Notes under the pieces: generated by a model | What the model was told of the DNA's origin: nothing | The model's input: only the letters and a program-made list of their open reading frames with translations | Database searches by the model: none | Made by a program: the position numbers and the translations under genes | Assembly (NCBI GenBank): GCA_029204225.1 | Contig: CM055107.1 | Span: 19,835,997 to 19,899,996 of the forward strand | Direction of reading: 5' to 3' | Length of the DNA stretch: 64,000 nucleotides | From: Diphasiastrum complanatum | Taxonomy: Eukaryota; Streptophyta; Lycopodiopsida; Lycopodiales; Lycopodiaceae | Part shown: positions 1-10,958 of the stretch, in pieces | How positions within the stretch are numbered: the first letter of the stretch is position 1 | Layout of the letters: every line of letters begins with the position of its first letter

Positions 1-443
1 CATAATTTGTGTTCCTGTTCGAAGCAAATTCTAAGTCATTTTAATACAATGAAGGGCTAGTTTGAACCTCTTCTTGTATTTAGTGGATTCTTGAGGGTGG
101 ATAGGCTCTTCCTCATCCCCACTCACGATATCCATAAAGTATTGCATTTCAAGGATTGATTTCATTTTGTTTTCCAAATTGAATAGTTCAGATCTTCCCT
201 TTGGAATTGCCTTCGTCCGATACCATAGGTTCTTCCTCTAGGAAAACCATTGACTTTCTAATCAATCATCCAAAAATCAATTTTTGAGATTGCTCAGACA
301 ACTTTCCAAATCAGAACTATGTGAAGCTCTTGGGACTTGTCACAAAATTCCAACTTGCATAGTACAAATTCCAAGTCATGTTTACTATCTAATTTGTTCA
401 ACCTATCACTAGGATCCAAAAGATAAGCATTTATGGATGCCAT
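1..443 (-). pseudogene. Copia retrotransposon gag, N-terminal part (cut by window edge)
   Basis: Read on the minus strand, an ATG at 441-443 opens a gag-like N-terminus starting MASINAYLLDPSDRLN. It parallels the start of the better preserved Copia gag at 53621 (MGSVGAYLLEASERLN). A TGA at 294-296 breaks the frame. Further on, near 40-95, the conserved block KYKKRFKLALHCIKM is readable, against RYKKRSRLALHCIKM in the 53-kb element. Gag forms the virus-like particle in which Copia RNA is copied. The rest of the element lies left of the window. Its primer site and 5' LTR follow at 1229-1835. The family call rests on the match to the second copy in this window; the copy is inactive because of the nonsense codon. 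Confidence 0.75.
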
Positions 444-1228
444 CCTCCTCTAAACAAGAGCTTGATCTCTAAGAATGGATACACAATAGAAAAGATGCAA
501 GTACTAGCTATCCCACTATCTAGAAACTTGAGAATGATCAACAAATTAATTCTCAACCGGATGCTACTTGATCTTGAGCTCAATCAATTCTATTGAAAAA
601 AATACAAGTAGTAACTAGCTTGCTTGATGTAGAAATTGACCCAAATTGATTGAGTCCTTGATCTGAACTCCACAAGGCTTTTAAATATCCAATCAACTTG
701 AGAAAAGATGATCTAAATGCAATAAATGCCACTCTAAGTTACTCTTATTAAATCAGGTTGAACCTTTATGCAAGAATCAAAACAATCTACTTTCCAAGCA
801 CAAGCTAAAAAGATCACAATTTTGACAAAAAAAAAATTGATCTTAATGATGAGTAAGTACAAAATGCTTTGGACTGAACCTAAATGACTCTTAGGAGGTC
901 TCTCATACACGTGAGAAAAATCTAAATCATCTCTTATACCTCTCCAATGCTTGAATGCTACTCCTCGAGATTGTCTCCAAAACTCGCTTTGAATCAAATG
1001 TAAGGAAGAAAGCCAAATTTGCTAACTTGATCTTGTAGATGAGAAATGACTTGAACTTGGTTTTATAAGCTTAAACACCTTTGGATCAGATCCTACAAAA
1101 ATTTAATTTGATTAATAATGGAGATACAAATCATAGACAATCATAAAGAATCAATCAATGCTTGAATTGGTCCAAAATCTATGATGCTAGTGAATCAAAT
1201 TGCAAGAATCTAGCTCATTTCATGACAA
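444..1228 (-). other. Copia 5' leader, no coding signal
   Basis: This AT-rich stretch lies between the gag start and the primer binding site of the minus-strand Copia element. I see no credible ORF; short open frames here have no recognisable motif. The length (about 0.8 kb) resembles the 53622-54240 leader of the related element. Confidence 0.5.
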
Positions 1229-1242
1229 GGCTCTGATACCAT
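1229..1242 (-). promoter_or_regulatory. Copia primer binding site (initiator tRNA-Met)
   Basis: The minus strand reads TGGTATCAGAGCCT directly after the LTR end CAACA. TGGTATCAGAGC is the standard plant Copia primer site complementary to the 3' end of initiator tRNA-Met, so it fixes both the strand and the inner edge of the 5' LTR. Confidence 0.85.
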
Positions 1243-1835
1243 GTTGAAAAATACAGCAAAAATACTCCAATAAACTTGTGAAATGGTGGAGGAAGCACCT
1301 GAATAGATCCAATACCAAAAACATCATCCAATTTAGTGTTTACTAGCTTTCCCTCCACTATAAGGCTCCAATTTTTGCAATTCCCTTCACATGTGTGAGT
1401 GCATGGCCTACCACAGGCAGAGAACAGTACCTCAACTCTCAAATCAATCCCACAAATTCAAAGAACCAATTGCAAATGGCAAATATCAAGCATAGAGATC
1501 AACAACAACAATGATAGAAGGAAAACCAAATTTTTACTCATAAATTGATGGAGACAAAATCACATATTGAAACATGAGTAGCTCGGATCTGAGAATTTTA
1601 GGGCTTCTCTACACTCATCATGAACTAACCCTAACATGCAAGCTAATAGGTCACTTGATCCACGCTAATTGGGGATCCAAAAACAATATAAAAATTGCTA
1701 TTTTTGGCTCCTACTTTTTCACTAGCCTATCTATGTACATTTTGGCCTTATTTCAAAGGTGCCATCACAATGTAGAATGAATAATAAAGTTCTTGAAAAG
1801 GATCCTATGCTATTTGGCACGTGTGACATCCAACA
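1243..1835 (-). repeat. Copia 5' LTR (593 bp)
   Basis: In plus orientation the segment starts TGTTG right after the primer site and ends CAACA at 1831-1835, giving the 5-bp inverted LTR ends TGTTG/CAACA. The inner edge is firm because of the primer site. The outer edge is the best TG...CA fit by length, since the other LTR lies outside the window. It shares short blocks (cttcacatgtgtg) with the LTR at 2229-2881. Confidence 0.6.
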
Positions 1836-2216
1836 ACATGGCTATCTTACCAATCACAAGTCATATGACCAAAATTGGTTCAAACTAGCTTGTGCATTTT
1901 TAACATTTTTGTCCTTCCTTGATATGTCTTCATTATGAAAAGCAATGAATGAGCCTCCATCTCTATCTTGCCATAAAATGTCATCAACCTTTGATGACTT
2001 GATCATGAATGAGTGATATAAAGCTTCATTTCCATAAGCAAAATTAGCCAAGAATGCTAGTACAACTCTAGGTATCACGACATGAATCTACGTCTAAGAC
2101 CGACTTCGATAGTTCAAAGTCTACCCTACAGCTTCGAAGTCATTGGATCTATACAATCGATTCCATAGCCATGCACGAATTAAGTTGGTTTTAGATTTAG
2201 CTTTGTCCTTAAACCT
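1836..2216 (-). other. Leader fragment of a second Copia element
   Basis: This segment sits between the outer edge of the first LTR and the primer site of the second. It would be the leader of the element whose LTR is 2229-2881, cut off by insertion of the first element. I see no coding signal; an open minus frame at 1854-2078 matches nothing I recognise. Confidence 0.4.
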
Positions 2217-2228
2217 GCTCTGATACTA
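2217..2228 (-). promoter_or_regulatory. Copia primer binding site, degenerate
   Basis: The minus strand reads TAGTATCAGAGC, 11 of 12 bases of the initiator-tRNA-Met primer site, immediately inside the LTR that begins at 2229. Confidence 0.75.
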
Positions 2229-2881
2229 TGTGAAAAATATAGATCCAAAACATACTTGATGGATCTCTAAGATCTTGACCAATTTTCGACGCACACCTAG
2301 ATTTAGCTACAAGATAGAAATCATCAATTTACACATGCTAGAATTGCATAAATCACTAAGATATGATCATAAGTACTTAGATATACTAATGTACTATCCC
2401 TGTCCATACAATAGCAGCATCCTACTATCTTTCACATGTGTGGATGCAAGATCAACCACAAAAATGACATTCTGCACACTAGAAATCAAGATATCTTGAA
2501 AAATACACATGAGATGGACATAGAATCAAAATAGATGAATTCTTAACATAAAATGAGAATACAAAGATACTTTCTCCATGTTGGTACTACTATTTATAGC
2601 ATCCAAAATGTCACTTGGCCAATTGCCATAAACTAGCCCTAAAATAAAAACTTCTAGGTACTTCACCAAAAACCTAGTTTTTAATGACTAGATGTAATGT
2701 ATCTAGATTAGCCATTTACAATGGATTCAAATCCGACCTCATTCACAAATAAACTTGCCAAAAATAGTATAAACACTATTTAGGCCTTTATGGACAAATA
2801 TAAATCTATTTCTAAGTTGAAATTTCATGCTGGCCTCAAGATTGCCAAAATAGATCAACTAAACTAGTTGAATTTTTCACA
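2229..2881 (-). repeat. Copia 5' LTR (653 bp)
   Basis: The segment begins TGTGAAAAAT and ends ATTTTTCACA, a perfect 10-bp inverted repeat of the LTR ends, with the primer site adjoining the left edge. The Copia LTR at 54253 begins with the near-identical TGTGAAAAGT, so the two belong to one lineage. The internal part of this element is missing beyond 1836, which makes this a truncated copy. Confidence 0.75.
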
Positions 2882-2910
2882 ACATATATCATGAAATCGA
2901 AACCTATAGA

Positions 2911-3150
2911 ACATGTAAATCTAGATGTCAATGATGCAAAATGACAAAAATTAGATCATGTAAATCAAAACATATTAAAACTAATCATGGCTTCTATATT
3001 AATCAAACCAATATGCTTGCTACTTTAACATGCTTGCAAATATCGATCACAAATCATAGTGAAGCAGTCCATTACATAGATTCTTCTCCACCTAATTTTA
3101 GAAAAACTTTTATAGATTATAATGATTTGATATTATTACGTCCAATCGAC

Positions 3151-3225
<75 letters not shown>

Positions 3226-3270
3226 TATATATACACATATGTATATATATGTATGTGTGTGTGTGTGTGT

Positions 3271-3364
<94 letters not shown>

Positions 3365-3500
3365 GTGTGTGTGTGTGTAATGTATGTCTATATGTATGTA
3401 TGTATGTATATACATGTGTGTGTAGGACATGTAAATCTATGTATATATGTATGTATATATATATATATATATTTATGTATATATCTATGTATATATATAT

Positions 3501-3542
<42 letters not shown>

Positions 3543-3708
3543 CATGTAAATCTAGATGTCAATGATGTTGCTGCTTTAACATGCTTGCAAATATCGATCA
3601 CAAAACATAGTGAAGCAGTCCATTACATAGATTCTTCTCCACCTAATTTTAGAAAAAAAATTATAGATTAGATCTGATATTATTACGTCCAATCGACATA
3701 TATATGTA
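2911..3708. repeat. Direct duplication flanking a microsatellite
   Basis: Blocks of 2911-3158 recur in 3542-3708 in the same order: acatgtaaatctagatgtca (2911 and 3542), the segment with gcagtccattacatagattc (about 3025-3120 and 3574-3670), and tattattacgtccaatcgac (about 3131 and 3677). The copies enclose and share edges with the (AC)n/(GT)n tract. The first copy carries about 90 extra bases. Unequal exchange or template switching within the microsatellite is a likely origin. Confidence 0.75.
3151..3541. repeat. Compound (TA)n(AC)n(GT)n microsatellite
   Basis: The tract has (AC)n at about 3161-3225, (GT)n at about 3254-3378, mixed TA/GTAT at 3390-3505 and (GT)n at 3509-3541. AC runs followed by GT runs could fold back on each other. 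Open frames across it are repeat translations, not genes. Confidence 0.95.
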
Positions 3709-3713
3709 CATAC

Positions 3714-4435
3714 AACTTGGCTTGAATAGCCGCACGATGTCATGTTTTTCTTCAGATCGCTAACGGATTAGCGCTAAGCTGATGCATGCCTCACGCGTTG
3801 CTTTCTTCCCATTGTGGACTGACTGGAGTTGCATGCTAACTGTCATGTAATGGTTTTTATTTACACCAGCAATGGCTAGACATTGTGGTCGTTGGTTAGT
3901 CGCCAGCAATGGCTAGACATTGTGGTCGTTGGTTAGTCGCGACTCTCGACCACCGAACATGGTCTGTGGCGGAAGGGCAACCTTGATTGGCTAGACGTTT
4001 GCTTGCGAAGGAGCGAAAACCTTATAGTGGTACTTCTTCACGGTAGATTTGTAGCAGGAGAACTTCTGTCATCATGTTCCCTGATCGTGGGTTCTGAGAA
4101 TTGAGATCCTGAGAGGGCTGATAAACATTTATTGCTGATCATCGATTCTGGAGGAGTGCGATCCTGGGTGGACAGGTGGATCTGTGGGGGTAGGCACGTT
4201 GTTTCCTTGGTGCATAGCTATTGAGCTGAGAGTTGAAAGACAACTTCTTCCCACCGAATTAGTTGCATGGTTGGCTCATAGCAAACAAAACAAAGTAATA
4301 TGGATTGTTTGTGTGCTTTTAACTTGGCTTGAATAGCCGCACGATGTCGTGTTTTTCTTCGGATCGCTGACGGATTAGCGTTAAGCTGATGAATGCCTCA
4401 CACATTGCTTTCTTCCCATTGTGGACTGACTGGAG

Positions 4436-4438
<3 letters not shown>
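3714..4438. repeat. 118-bp direct repeats enclosing about 490 bp, with an inner 37-bp tandem
   Basis: The segment 3714-3831 recurs at 4321-4438 with about ten substitutions; both start aacttggcttgaatagccgc and end gactgactggagttg. Between them, a 37-bp unit beginning ccagcaatggctagacattg occurs twice in tandem at 3866-3902 and 3903-3939. The direct terminal repeats could mark a small LTR-like (TRIM-like) element, but I see no TG...CA ends or primer site, so a plain duplication is as likely. The right copy runs straight into (GT)n. Confidence 0.65.

Positions 4439-4481
<43 letters not shown>
4436..4481. repeat. (GT)n microsatellite
   Basis: About 23 uninterrupted GT units follow the second 118-bp repeat. 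Confidence 0.95.
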
Positions 4482-4485
<4 letters not shown>

Positions 4486-5094
4486 ACGCACGTGTGTTCG
4501 AAATCCCCCTCCCCCCTATTTTTCACTTTTTATTGTCTTTTTTGCTCCCCTCACCCCATTCCCTCCTTTTTTTTTTCAACTGTGTATTTTTTGGCCCATG
4601 GATAAAAGCTTGTGGGTAACGATTTAGGAACTAAAGCTAGTGAGTTTGGGCTTGTGGTTAAACATTCCTGAAAATGGCGGGCCAAGATAGGGATTTGAAG
4701 TATTGAAGAAAAAAAAAAAGGCAATTTAAGGTAGTCGAGAAATTTTTTCCTGTTGATGATTTATGGGTAAAACTTTGGTTATTCAAAATAACTAAAAAAG
4801 CCGTGTAATAAAGATTTTTGGCTAAAGTTTAAGGCAAATTGAAGTGTGTGAAGAAAATAAAACCTTAACTTCAAACTTCAAATATTTGAATTTAGAGAGA
4901 GATATTTGAATTTAGTGAGTGGGAGGGAGGGGTGGGGGAATCTTTTTGGTGCAAATGTACGGGGATATGCACTTTTCCCATACATGCATCCCTCTCCCCA
5001 TCATTTTTAGTTAAAAAAGTGTGTATGCATGGGTGAGGAGAGGAGGATGCATGGGTGCACCCATACACATGCGCAAAACTATACATAAGTTTAA
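4482..5094. other. Intergenic, no gene seen
   Basis: AT-rich, pyrimidine-biased DNA with short homopolymers (poly-T at about 4567, poly-A at about 4710). I see no ORF with a recognisable motif and no terminal repeats. Confidence 0.5.
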
Positions 5095-5368
5095 ATATAT
5101 ATATATATAAATATATATATGTATGTATGTATGTATATACATACATATATATGTGTATATATATATATACATATATATATATATGTATATATATACATAC
5201 ATACATATATATGTATATACATACATATATATGTATATACATACATATGTATGTATATGTATATATATACATACATACATATATATATATATATACATAT
5301 GTATGTATATGTATATATATACGTACATACATACATATATATATACATATGTATGTATATGTATATAT

Positions 5369-5426
<58 letters not shown>

Positions 5427-5497
5427 GTATGTATATAGATATATACATATATACATATATATACATACATACATACATATATACATACATGCATACA

Positions 5498-5571
<74 letters not shown>

Positions 5572-5686
5572 TGTATGCATGTATGTATGTATGTATGTAT
5601 GTATGTATGTATATATATGTATGTATATGTATGTATATATATATATGTATGTATGTATGTATATATATATGTGTGTATGTATGTAT
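5095..5686. repeat. (TA)n/(GTAT)n microsatellite mosaic, left of hAT element 1
   Basis: Almost 600 bp of TA, TATG and GTAT units. The last bases before the hAT end are GTATGTAT (5679-5686); the same octamer follows the other hAT end at 10736-10743. Long open frames here encode only Tyr/Ile/Cys/Met/His runs and are artefacts of the repeat. Confidence 0.95.
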
Positions 5687-5760
5687 CATAGTTGCAGCGA
5701 ATCGCGATTCGCCAGCATCGCGATTCGCTGCAGCAAATCGTGGACAGAATCGCAAAAAAA
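5687..5760 (+). promoter_or_regulatory. Left terminal and subterminal repeats of hAT element 1
   Basis: Directly inside the 13-bp TIR lie repeated, palindromic copies of AATCGCGATTC (5700-5712 and about 5717-5728) and the related aaatcgtgg and aatcgc. Matching copies occur at the right end. In known hAT elements such subterminal repeats bind the transposase BED finger, so these are the likely binding sites; that role is inferred. Confidence 0.7.
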
Positions 5761-6633
5761 AAAAAAAAAAAAAAACCCGATTTTTGGCCTCCTCCTCGCG
5801 CACAAAACCGCGCCAGCAGTGGAGGAGGCAAATTTTTTTTCTGAGAGCCGTGGGCGTCCGATTTTCGCAAGTGAATACTTGGCAGGTATCTACTCGACGA
5901 TACGGAGTTGGTGTGCATGGTGTCGGGTGGGTCTGAGCTTCGTGGAGAGCGAAACGACCAAATTTCGATATTTGGTAAGTGTAGGCCTGATTTTTTGCAA
6001 TTGTTGACATTGAGCTGTAGGCAACCAAATCGAGCGTAGTTTGGCTCTAGACCACCTTTCTTCATGCCCATAGTGATTTTTACAGCATCAGTTTCAGCTG
6101 TCACGACACGCCTAGCGAGATTTGAACACCACATTCCAAATGCTTGTGTATTTTGGCCATTTCCACAGAATGGCTTGTTGGAAACCGAGTGAGGTGATGT
6201 CTGAGCCTAGAATGCATTTCCACATGCTTGCACAGACTCCTATGACCTCCGTTCCGCCCGTCTACATCCGTATCACAAATTTCAATTTTCATGTCCTGAT
6301 TCCATACTTTTTAGGGTTTAGGCGTGGACCATCATGCAAACATCTGCTAGGGGCGCGGTTTAGGCCCACACTGCACTCCTTTATGCCTGCACGGACTCCG
6401 ACGCTAACGTCAGTCGTCTGTTATTCCTCATACAGAAATTATTCTATCCCACGCCCTAATCTCATGTTCTTCTTTGGCACTTGATATATGTGTGAACTGG
6501 AATCGTTCTGATGTATGCTCTGGTATTTTGAGCTCTATTTGAGCTCGGTAATGTTGTTCAATGTAATGTATTTTTTTTTCTACTGAACGTTTGCCTGATT
6601 ATTTGTTGTTTGCAGGTTTAGGGTCGTGTTGAT

Positions 6634-9600
6634 ATGATGCCAATGCGGGACCGAGGCCTTTGGGCCGAGGTTGAGCTTACCGACGGGGATGTGGGCACAC
6701 ACCATGGCTCAGGCACCCGCAGATGGAGATGCTTGCATTGCGGTGGTCACTTCACGGGATCACTCACCACGGTTAGGGCTCACTTGCTGCGGGTCAGAGG
6801 GCCAGATGGGCGGACATTGGGCATATCTGATTGCCCCAGGATTTCTGATGAGGATTTGCAGAGGTTGTCTACCATGTACGGGCCCGGTACTGCATTACAG
6901 GGTTCTAGACACGGACAGGCAGCAGGAGCAGCTACAGGTAGGCATGCAGGAGGGCTCACAGGCAAACAGGCAGGGCCTACCATGGATATTGGGCCCAGTA
7001 CATCACGGGCAGGGCATGGTATAGCTGCAGGGCGTAGTACATCATGTGTTGGGCATGGTACAGGTGCAGGGCCCAGTACATCACGGGCAGAGCATGGTAC
7101 AAGTGCAAGGCCCAGTAGAGCACCTTCAGTTTCATCCGCAGCAGCAGCAGGACCATCAGATGAGCATGTTAGTTCAGCAGCAGCGGGTGCTTCTCGACCC
7201 TCCTCCTCGGCAGCAGATGCACCACATGCTTCGGCAGATATTGCCAGAGAGAGTGACACACCCACAGATCAGCCATCCGTTGGGCATGCCAGACCACGAG
7301 CACCATATACACAGCAGAGAGGGGTTAGGCCTAGGCAGCAGACCCTTGATCGATGCGGCTGGCAGAGAGAGCAGCAGGCCCGTTGCACTCGACTGTGTGG
7401 CCAGTTCTTTTACGAGTGCGGCATTGCCTTTGCTGTTGTTGACACTTGGGTGTTCAGGGAGTTCTGTGCACAGATGGCGGCCGTGGATGCTACATGGACA
7501 CCTCCCAGGCGAGAGGCACTATGAGGGAGGTTGCTTCGTTAGGAGGAGGAGACCATCACGCGGGAGTTGAGTTCCATTCGCTCAGCTTGGCAGCAGTAAG
7601 TAACTTGTCTTTGTAATCTCTTTGCATGTGTTTAGGATTTACTGGTGCCGTAATTTTTGCATGTAGATAATGGGTGTTTTGCGACAGGTATGGATGCACG
7701 ATACTGAGCGATGGATGGACCGACATTCGTCGGCGATCCGTCATCAATGTCTTGGTTTCTTGCCCGCTTGGCACAGTATTCCTACGTGGCGTGGATGCCA
7801 CTCGAGGTGGTGACGCCATCACAGCCGATTTCATATGGGAGGTCATTAGAGATGTTATTGCTGACATCGGAGATGAGCACGTGGTTCAGGTTGTCACCGA
7901 CAATGCCTCGAACTGCAAGCAGATGGGCGAGATTATGATGAGGGAGCACCCCAGCATTGTGTGGACACCCTGTGCTGCACATTGCATAGACTTGCTCATC
8001 CATGACCTATGTGCGCTTCCATGGATCAGAGAGGTATAGTTTGTTCTATTTGCTATGTCGATGCTGCTAACCACGTCTCAACTACTATCTAAACTTTTTT
8101 ACTGGGTGTTTGTGTTGCAGATCACTTCTACGGCCATGCGCCTGGTCACTTTTGTCACCAGGAAGAGGCGTGTGTTGGCCCTGTTCCGCACCTTCTCCAT
8201 CCTAAACCTAAAGAAGCCCTCGGCCACACGCTTTGGGTTTTACTTCTTGGTTCTAGAGCGATGGTGGTGGTGAAGGATGCATTGTGGCGGATGGTTTCCA
8301 GCGTGGCCTTCCGGGACTTTACAGACCTCCCCCATTTGGCATTTTTCCAGTCCACTGTGTACGGCGACGAGTTCTGGAGAGCTTCTGAGGAGATTAGTGG
8401 GATCCTACTACCCATTTACAGAGTGCTGCGTCTGGTAGACCGTGAGGGGTGCAACCTCGGTCTCATTTACGAGTTCATGGAGCGCATCGGCGAGGGGATT
8501 CTGTTGTCAGCCTTGGACGAGCATAGGTATGACTCTTCAATGTCTAGTTTGTTGTTTCTCACTCGAGTCTGATGCGTTTCTTTTATGCTGTGGTTTAGTG
8601 ATTGTTGTAATTTGTCTGCTGCAGGAGGCGCGAGATCTCACGCATCTGGGAGGCCAGATGGGACTACTTCCACTGACCCATCCATGCCGTAGCCCACATG
8701 TTACACCCCTTGTGGCGCTCTACACGAGAGAGGGACGATCCGGAGCTGCACCAGGGATGGGTGGAGTACACGGAGCGCATATGGCCCGGACCAAGTACGT
8801 GTGAGAAATCAAATTGGTAGCAATGTTACTGCAGTATTGTACTCATTGGTAGTGTCTGAATTTGAGGAGTCTTACATGTGCCATGTTTTTCCTTTTGCCA
8901 ATAGGTCCGATGCTGGCCAACATTGCAAGCCAGCTGCTCGCATTTGAGCGCTTCCAGTTTCCTTTCGATGGAGAGCAGAGTCGGCGGAGGGAGGATCAGC
9001 TGAGGCCCGTTACATGGTGGTGCATCCACGGGCGCAGCACAGGTGACCTAAGGTGATTGGTTGAGAGAGTCCTTGCACAGGACTGTTCTGTAGGAGCTTG
9101 TGAGCGGAATTGGAGCACCTGGGCCTTGTATCACACGCAGAAGAGGAACAAGTTGTCCATCGAGCAGTGTAGGCGGTTGGTGTTTGTGAACACCAATGGC
9201 ATTATGCTGAGGCGTACACGAGGAGAGGGTCAGATGCTCGAGGTGAGTCACATCATCACCCCTTTTTTCTTGGTATGCATTGATGAATTGATTTGCTTTC
9301 AAAATATGCAGTGAGTTGCACAATACCTGCCTAACAACAATGTATTGTTTTTGGTTGCAGGTGGACCCCGACACTTGTTTGGTGGATTCGATAGTTGCTG
9401 CTCCTCGGGCTCCACCCACACAGGAGGAGATGGATGATGAGATCCATAGAGAGCTCTACAGACAGGCACAGGCTGACGCACGGGCTTTACGGCGGTAGAG
9501 GAGGACAGAGAGGCAGAGGGAGAGGGCTGAGGAGGGAGATGACGAGGTCCGGAGGGTGGAGAGATGCTCGGGACAGACTATGTGGAGGAGGAAGAGTGGG

Positions 9601-10124
9601 TTGAGGGAGATACAGAGGAGGACGAGGAGATGTGGGCGGAGGCACAGGGGGATGACCTGGTTGACCTGCTGGTGGACCCTGATGCAGAGACAGAGGAGGA
9701 GCTAGCCATTCCTGCACGTAGGCCTAGAGGTTCTAGGAGGGGAGGGGGCTGAGTACTCTTTTTGTAGATAGGAGTGGAGCATCACAGGCAGTCGTCGGCC
9801 AGGCATCATCACAGTGGGTAGGGCCATCCCAGGGCGTAGGGTTACAGCCACTTGACACACAGGCACGACAGAGTAGACACAAGGCTGGGGGCAGCCAGAT
9901 GGGGGCCAGAGGAGGGGAGAGAGGCAGAGGCAGAGGCAGAGGTAGAGGCAGGGAGAGGGGTGGTCCAGAGCCAGGGCACGCAGCAGGGATCCAGAGCACG
10001 CAGCAGAGCCAGGGCCACACCACGACATATGGCTCCCTCCAGTTCCGATTCATCTGCGGACCCATGGGATCTGCAGTCCACAGATTCGGATGATTTATCC
10101 TACCATGACTCTGACGAGCCTTAG
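6634..10124 (+). pseudogene. hAT transposase (zf-BED / DUF659 / hAT dimerisation), interrupted
   Basis: The ATG at 6634 follows a TTTGCAG acceptor at about 6615, suggesting an intron in the leader. Near the N-terminus is a BED-type finger (WRCLHC, RAHLL, then SDC about 14 residues on). A Gln/Ala/Ser-rich linker follows. From 7680 come the DUF659 signatures LSDGWTDIRRR, VVTDNASNCKQMG and TPCAAHCIDLLIHDL, which include the usual catalytic Asp positions. About 9087-9200 encode the C-terminal dimerisation motif CERNWSTWALYHTQKRNK. Candidate introns with GT-AG ends are 8034-8120, 8527-8624 and 9243-9360. Breaks: a frameshift near 8255, an in-frame TGA (DYFH*PIHAVAH) where element 2 has Arg, and a TGA just before the dimerisation domain. 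The acidic tail ends near 10124 (STDSDDLSYHDSDEP). The frames after 9480 are shifted, so the exact end is uncertain. Confidence 0.85.
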
Positions 10125-10296
10125 TTATATAGTTTTCATTACGTTCATGGAACATCATTGTACCCCTTTTTGGTGCCATGTGGCCCGATATTATATATTA
10201 TGATGATCCTATTCACAGCATTGTCGTGATTCAGTATTGTTCTTTGTGGTTTTAGTTCAGTAACTTCGGTTTTATGGTTTATGATTTATGGTTGTA

Positions 10297-10298
10297 GA

Positions 10299-10338
<40 letters not shown>
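10297..10338. repeat. (GA)n microsatellite in hAT element 1
   Basis: A GA run with one CA interruption in the 3' untranslated part of the element. A GA run also lies in the transposase of element 2. Confidence 0.9.
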
Positions 10339-10342
<4 letters not shown>

Positions 10343-10654
10343 GGTTGTTTTGTCAAAAATTGTTTCATTTAAGGCTAAAGTTCAGAATGATTCAGCTAGG
10401 TTTTTGTTCAGCATGGTTTTAGTTCCGTTTGTTGTGAATCGTGATTAGAGAGAGATAGAGAAAGGGAAAATCAGAGAAAGGGAGATTCCTGCTATGTTCA
10501 CTAGGAATGCCCCAATGTGTTCTCTTTTTTTTATATGGGATGCAGCTTTAGCGTAAAGGGACCATCCTGCACCTGAAATAGTCGACAAACTACACAATCA
10601 TATTCCCCTCGATCAGAGCTTTCATCTGATACCCATATTGCACAAAAAAAAATT

Positions 10655-10735
10655 GCAAAAAAAAAAAATCGATTCTACACGATTTGAAAAAATCGCGAAT
10701 CGGGATCGCGATTCACGAATTGCGCTGCAACTATG
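10655..10735 (-). promoter_or_regulatory. Right terminal and subterminal repeats of hAT element 1
   Basis: The inverse of the left TIR is at 10723-10735. Inside it are atcgcgaatcgggatcgcga and cgattctacacgattt, the same AATCGCGATT-type repeats as at the left end. An A-rich stretch precedes them (10645-10670), mirroring the poly-A after the left end (5753-5775). Confidence 0.7.
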
Positions 10736-10743
10736 GTATGTAT

Positions 10744-10826
<83 letters not shown>

Positions 10827-10872
10827 CACACATACATACATACATATATATATATACATATATATACATACA

Positions 10873-10927
<55 letters not shown>
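10736..10927. repeat. (GTAT)n/(TA)n microsatellite right of hAT element 1
   Basis: The tract continues the repeat found left of the element: GTATGTATGTATGTG, then a long TA run, CA/CATA units and TA again. The element therefore sits inside one former microsatellite. Confidence 0.95.
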
Positions 10928-10930
<3 letters not shown>

Positions 10931-10958
10931 AAAAAAAATTAAATCTAAAAAAAAAATA

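Larger units (their letters stand above)
5687..10735 (+). mobile_element. hAT transposon 1, DUF659 type (5049 bp), decayed but with both ends
   Basis: The element begins CATAGTTGCAGCG (5687) and ends with its exact inverse at 10723-10735, a 13-bp terminal inverted repeat. It is bracketed by an 8-bp direct repeat GTATGTAT (5679-5686 and 10736-10743). An 8-bp duplication is the hAT hallmark, though here it lies in GTAT repeats and could be fortuitous. Inside is a plus-strand transposase with zf-BED, DUF659 and hAT dimerisation regions. The interior is clearly GC-richer than the flanks. Transposase in this family cuts and pastes by recognising terminal and subterminal repeats. Nonsense codons and a frameshift in the transposase make this copy non-autonomous. 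Confidence 0.88.

Noticed and set aside
1229-1242. A tRNA gene fragment
   Set aside because: Only the 12-14 bases complementary to the 3' end of initiator tRNA-Met are present, at an LTR edge, as in a primer site.
2941-3565. Cys/Val and Thr/His-repeat frames
   Set aside because: (GT)n and (AC)n translations, not proteins.
3714-4438. A small LTR retrotransposon (TRIM) bounded by the 118-bp repeats
   Set aside because: No TG...CA tips, primer site, polypurine tract or target duplication; kept only as a direct repeat.
5011-6028. Very long open frames rich in Tyr, Ile, Met and His across the microsatellite
   Set aside because: They are translations of (TA)n/(GTAT)n on both strands and in several phases, and have no non-repeat domain.
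9487-10179. Minus-strand Pro/Leu-rich frames
   Set aside because: Shadows of the Arg/Glu/Asp-rich acidic tail of hAT transposase 1 and its purine repeats.
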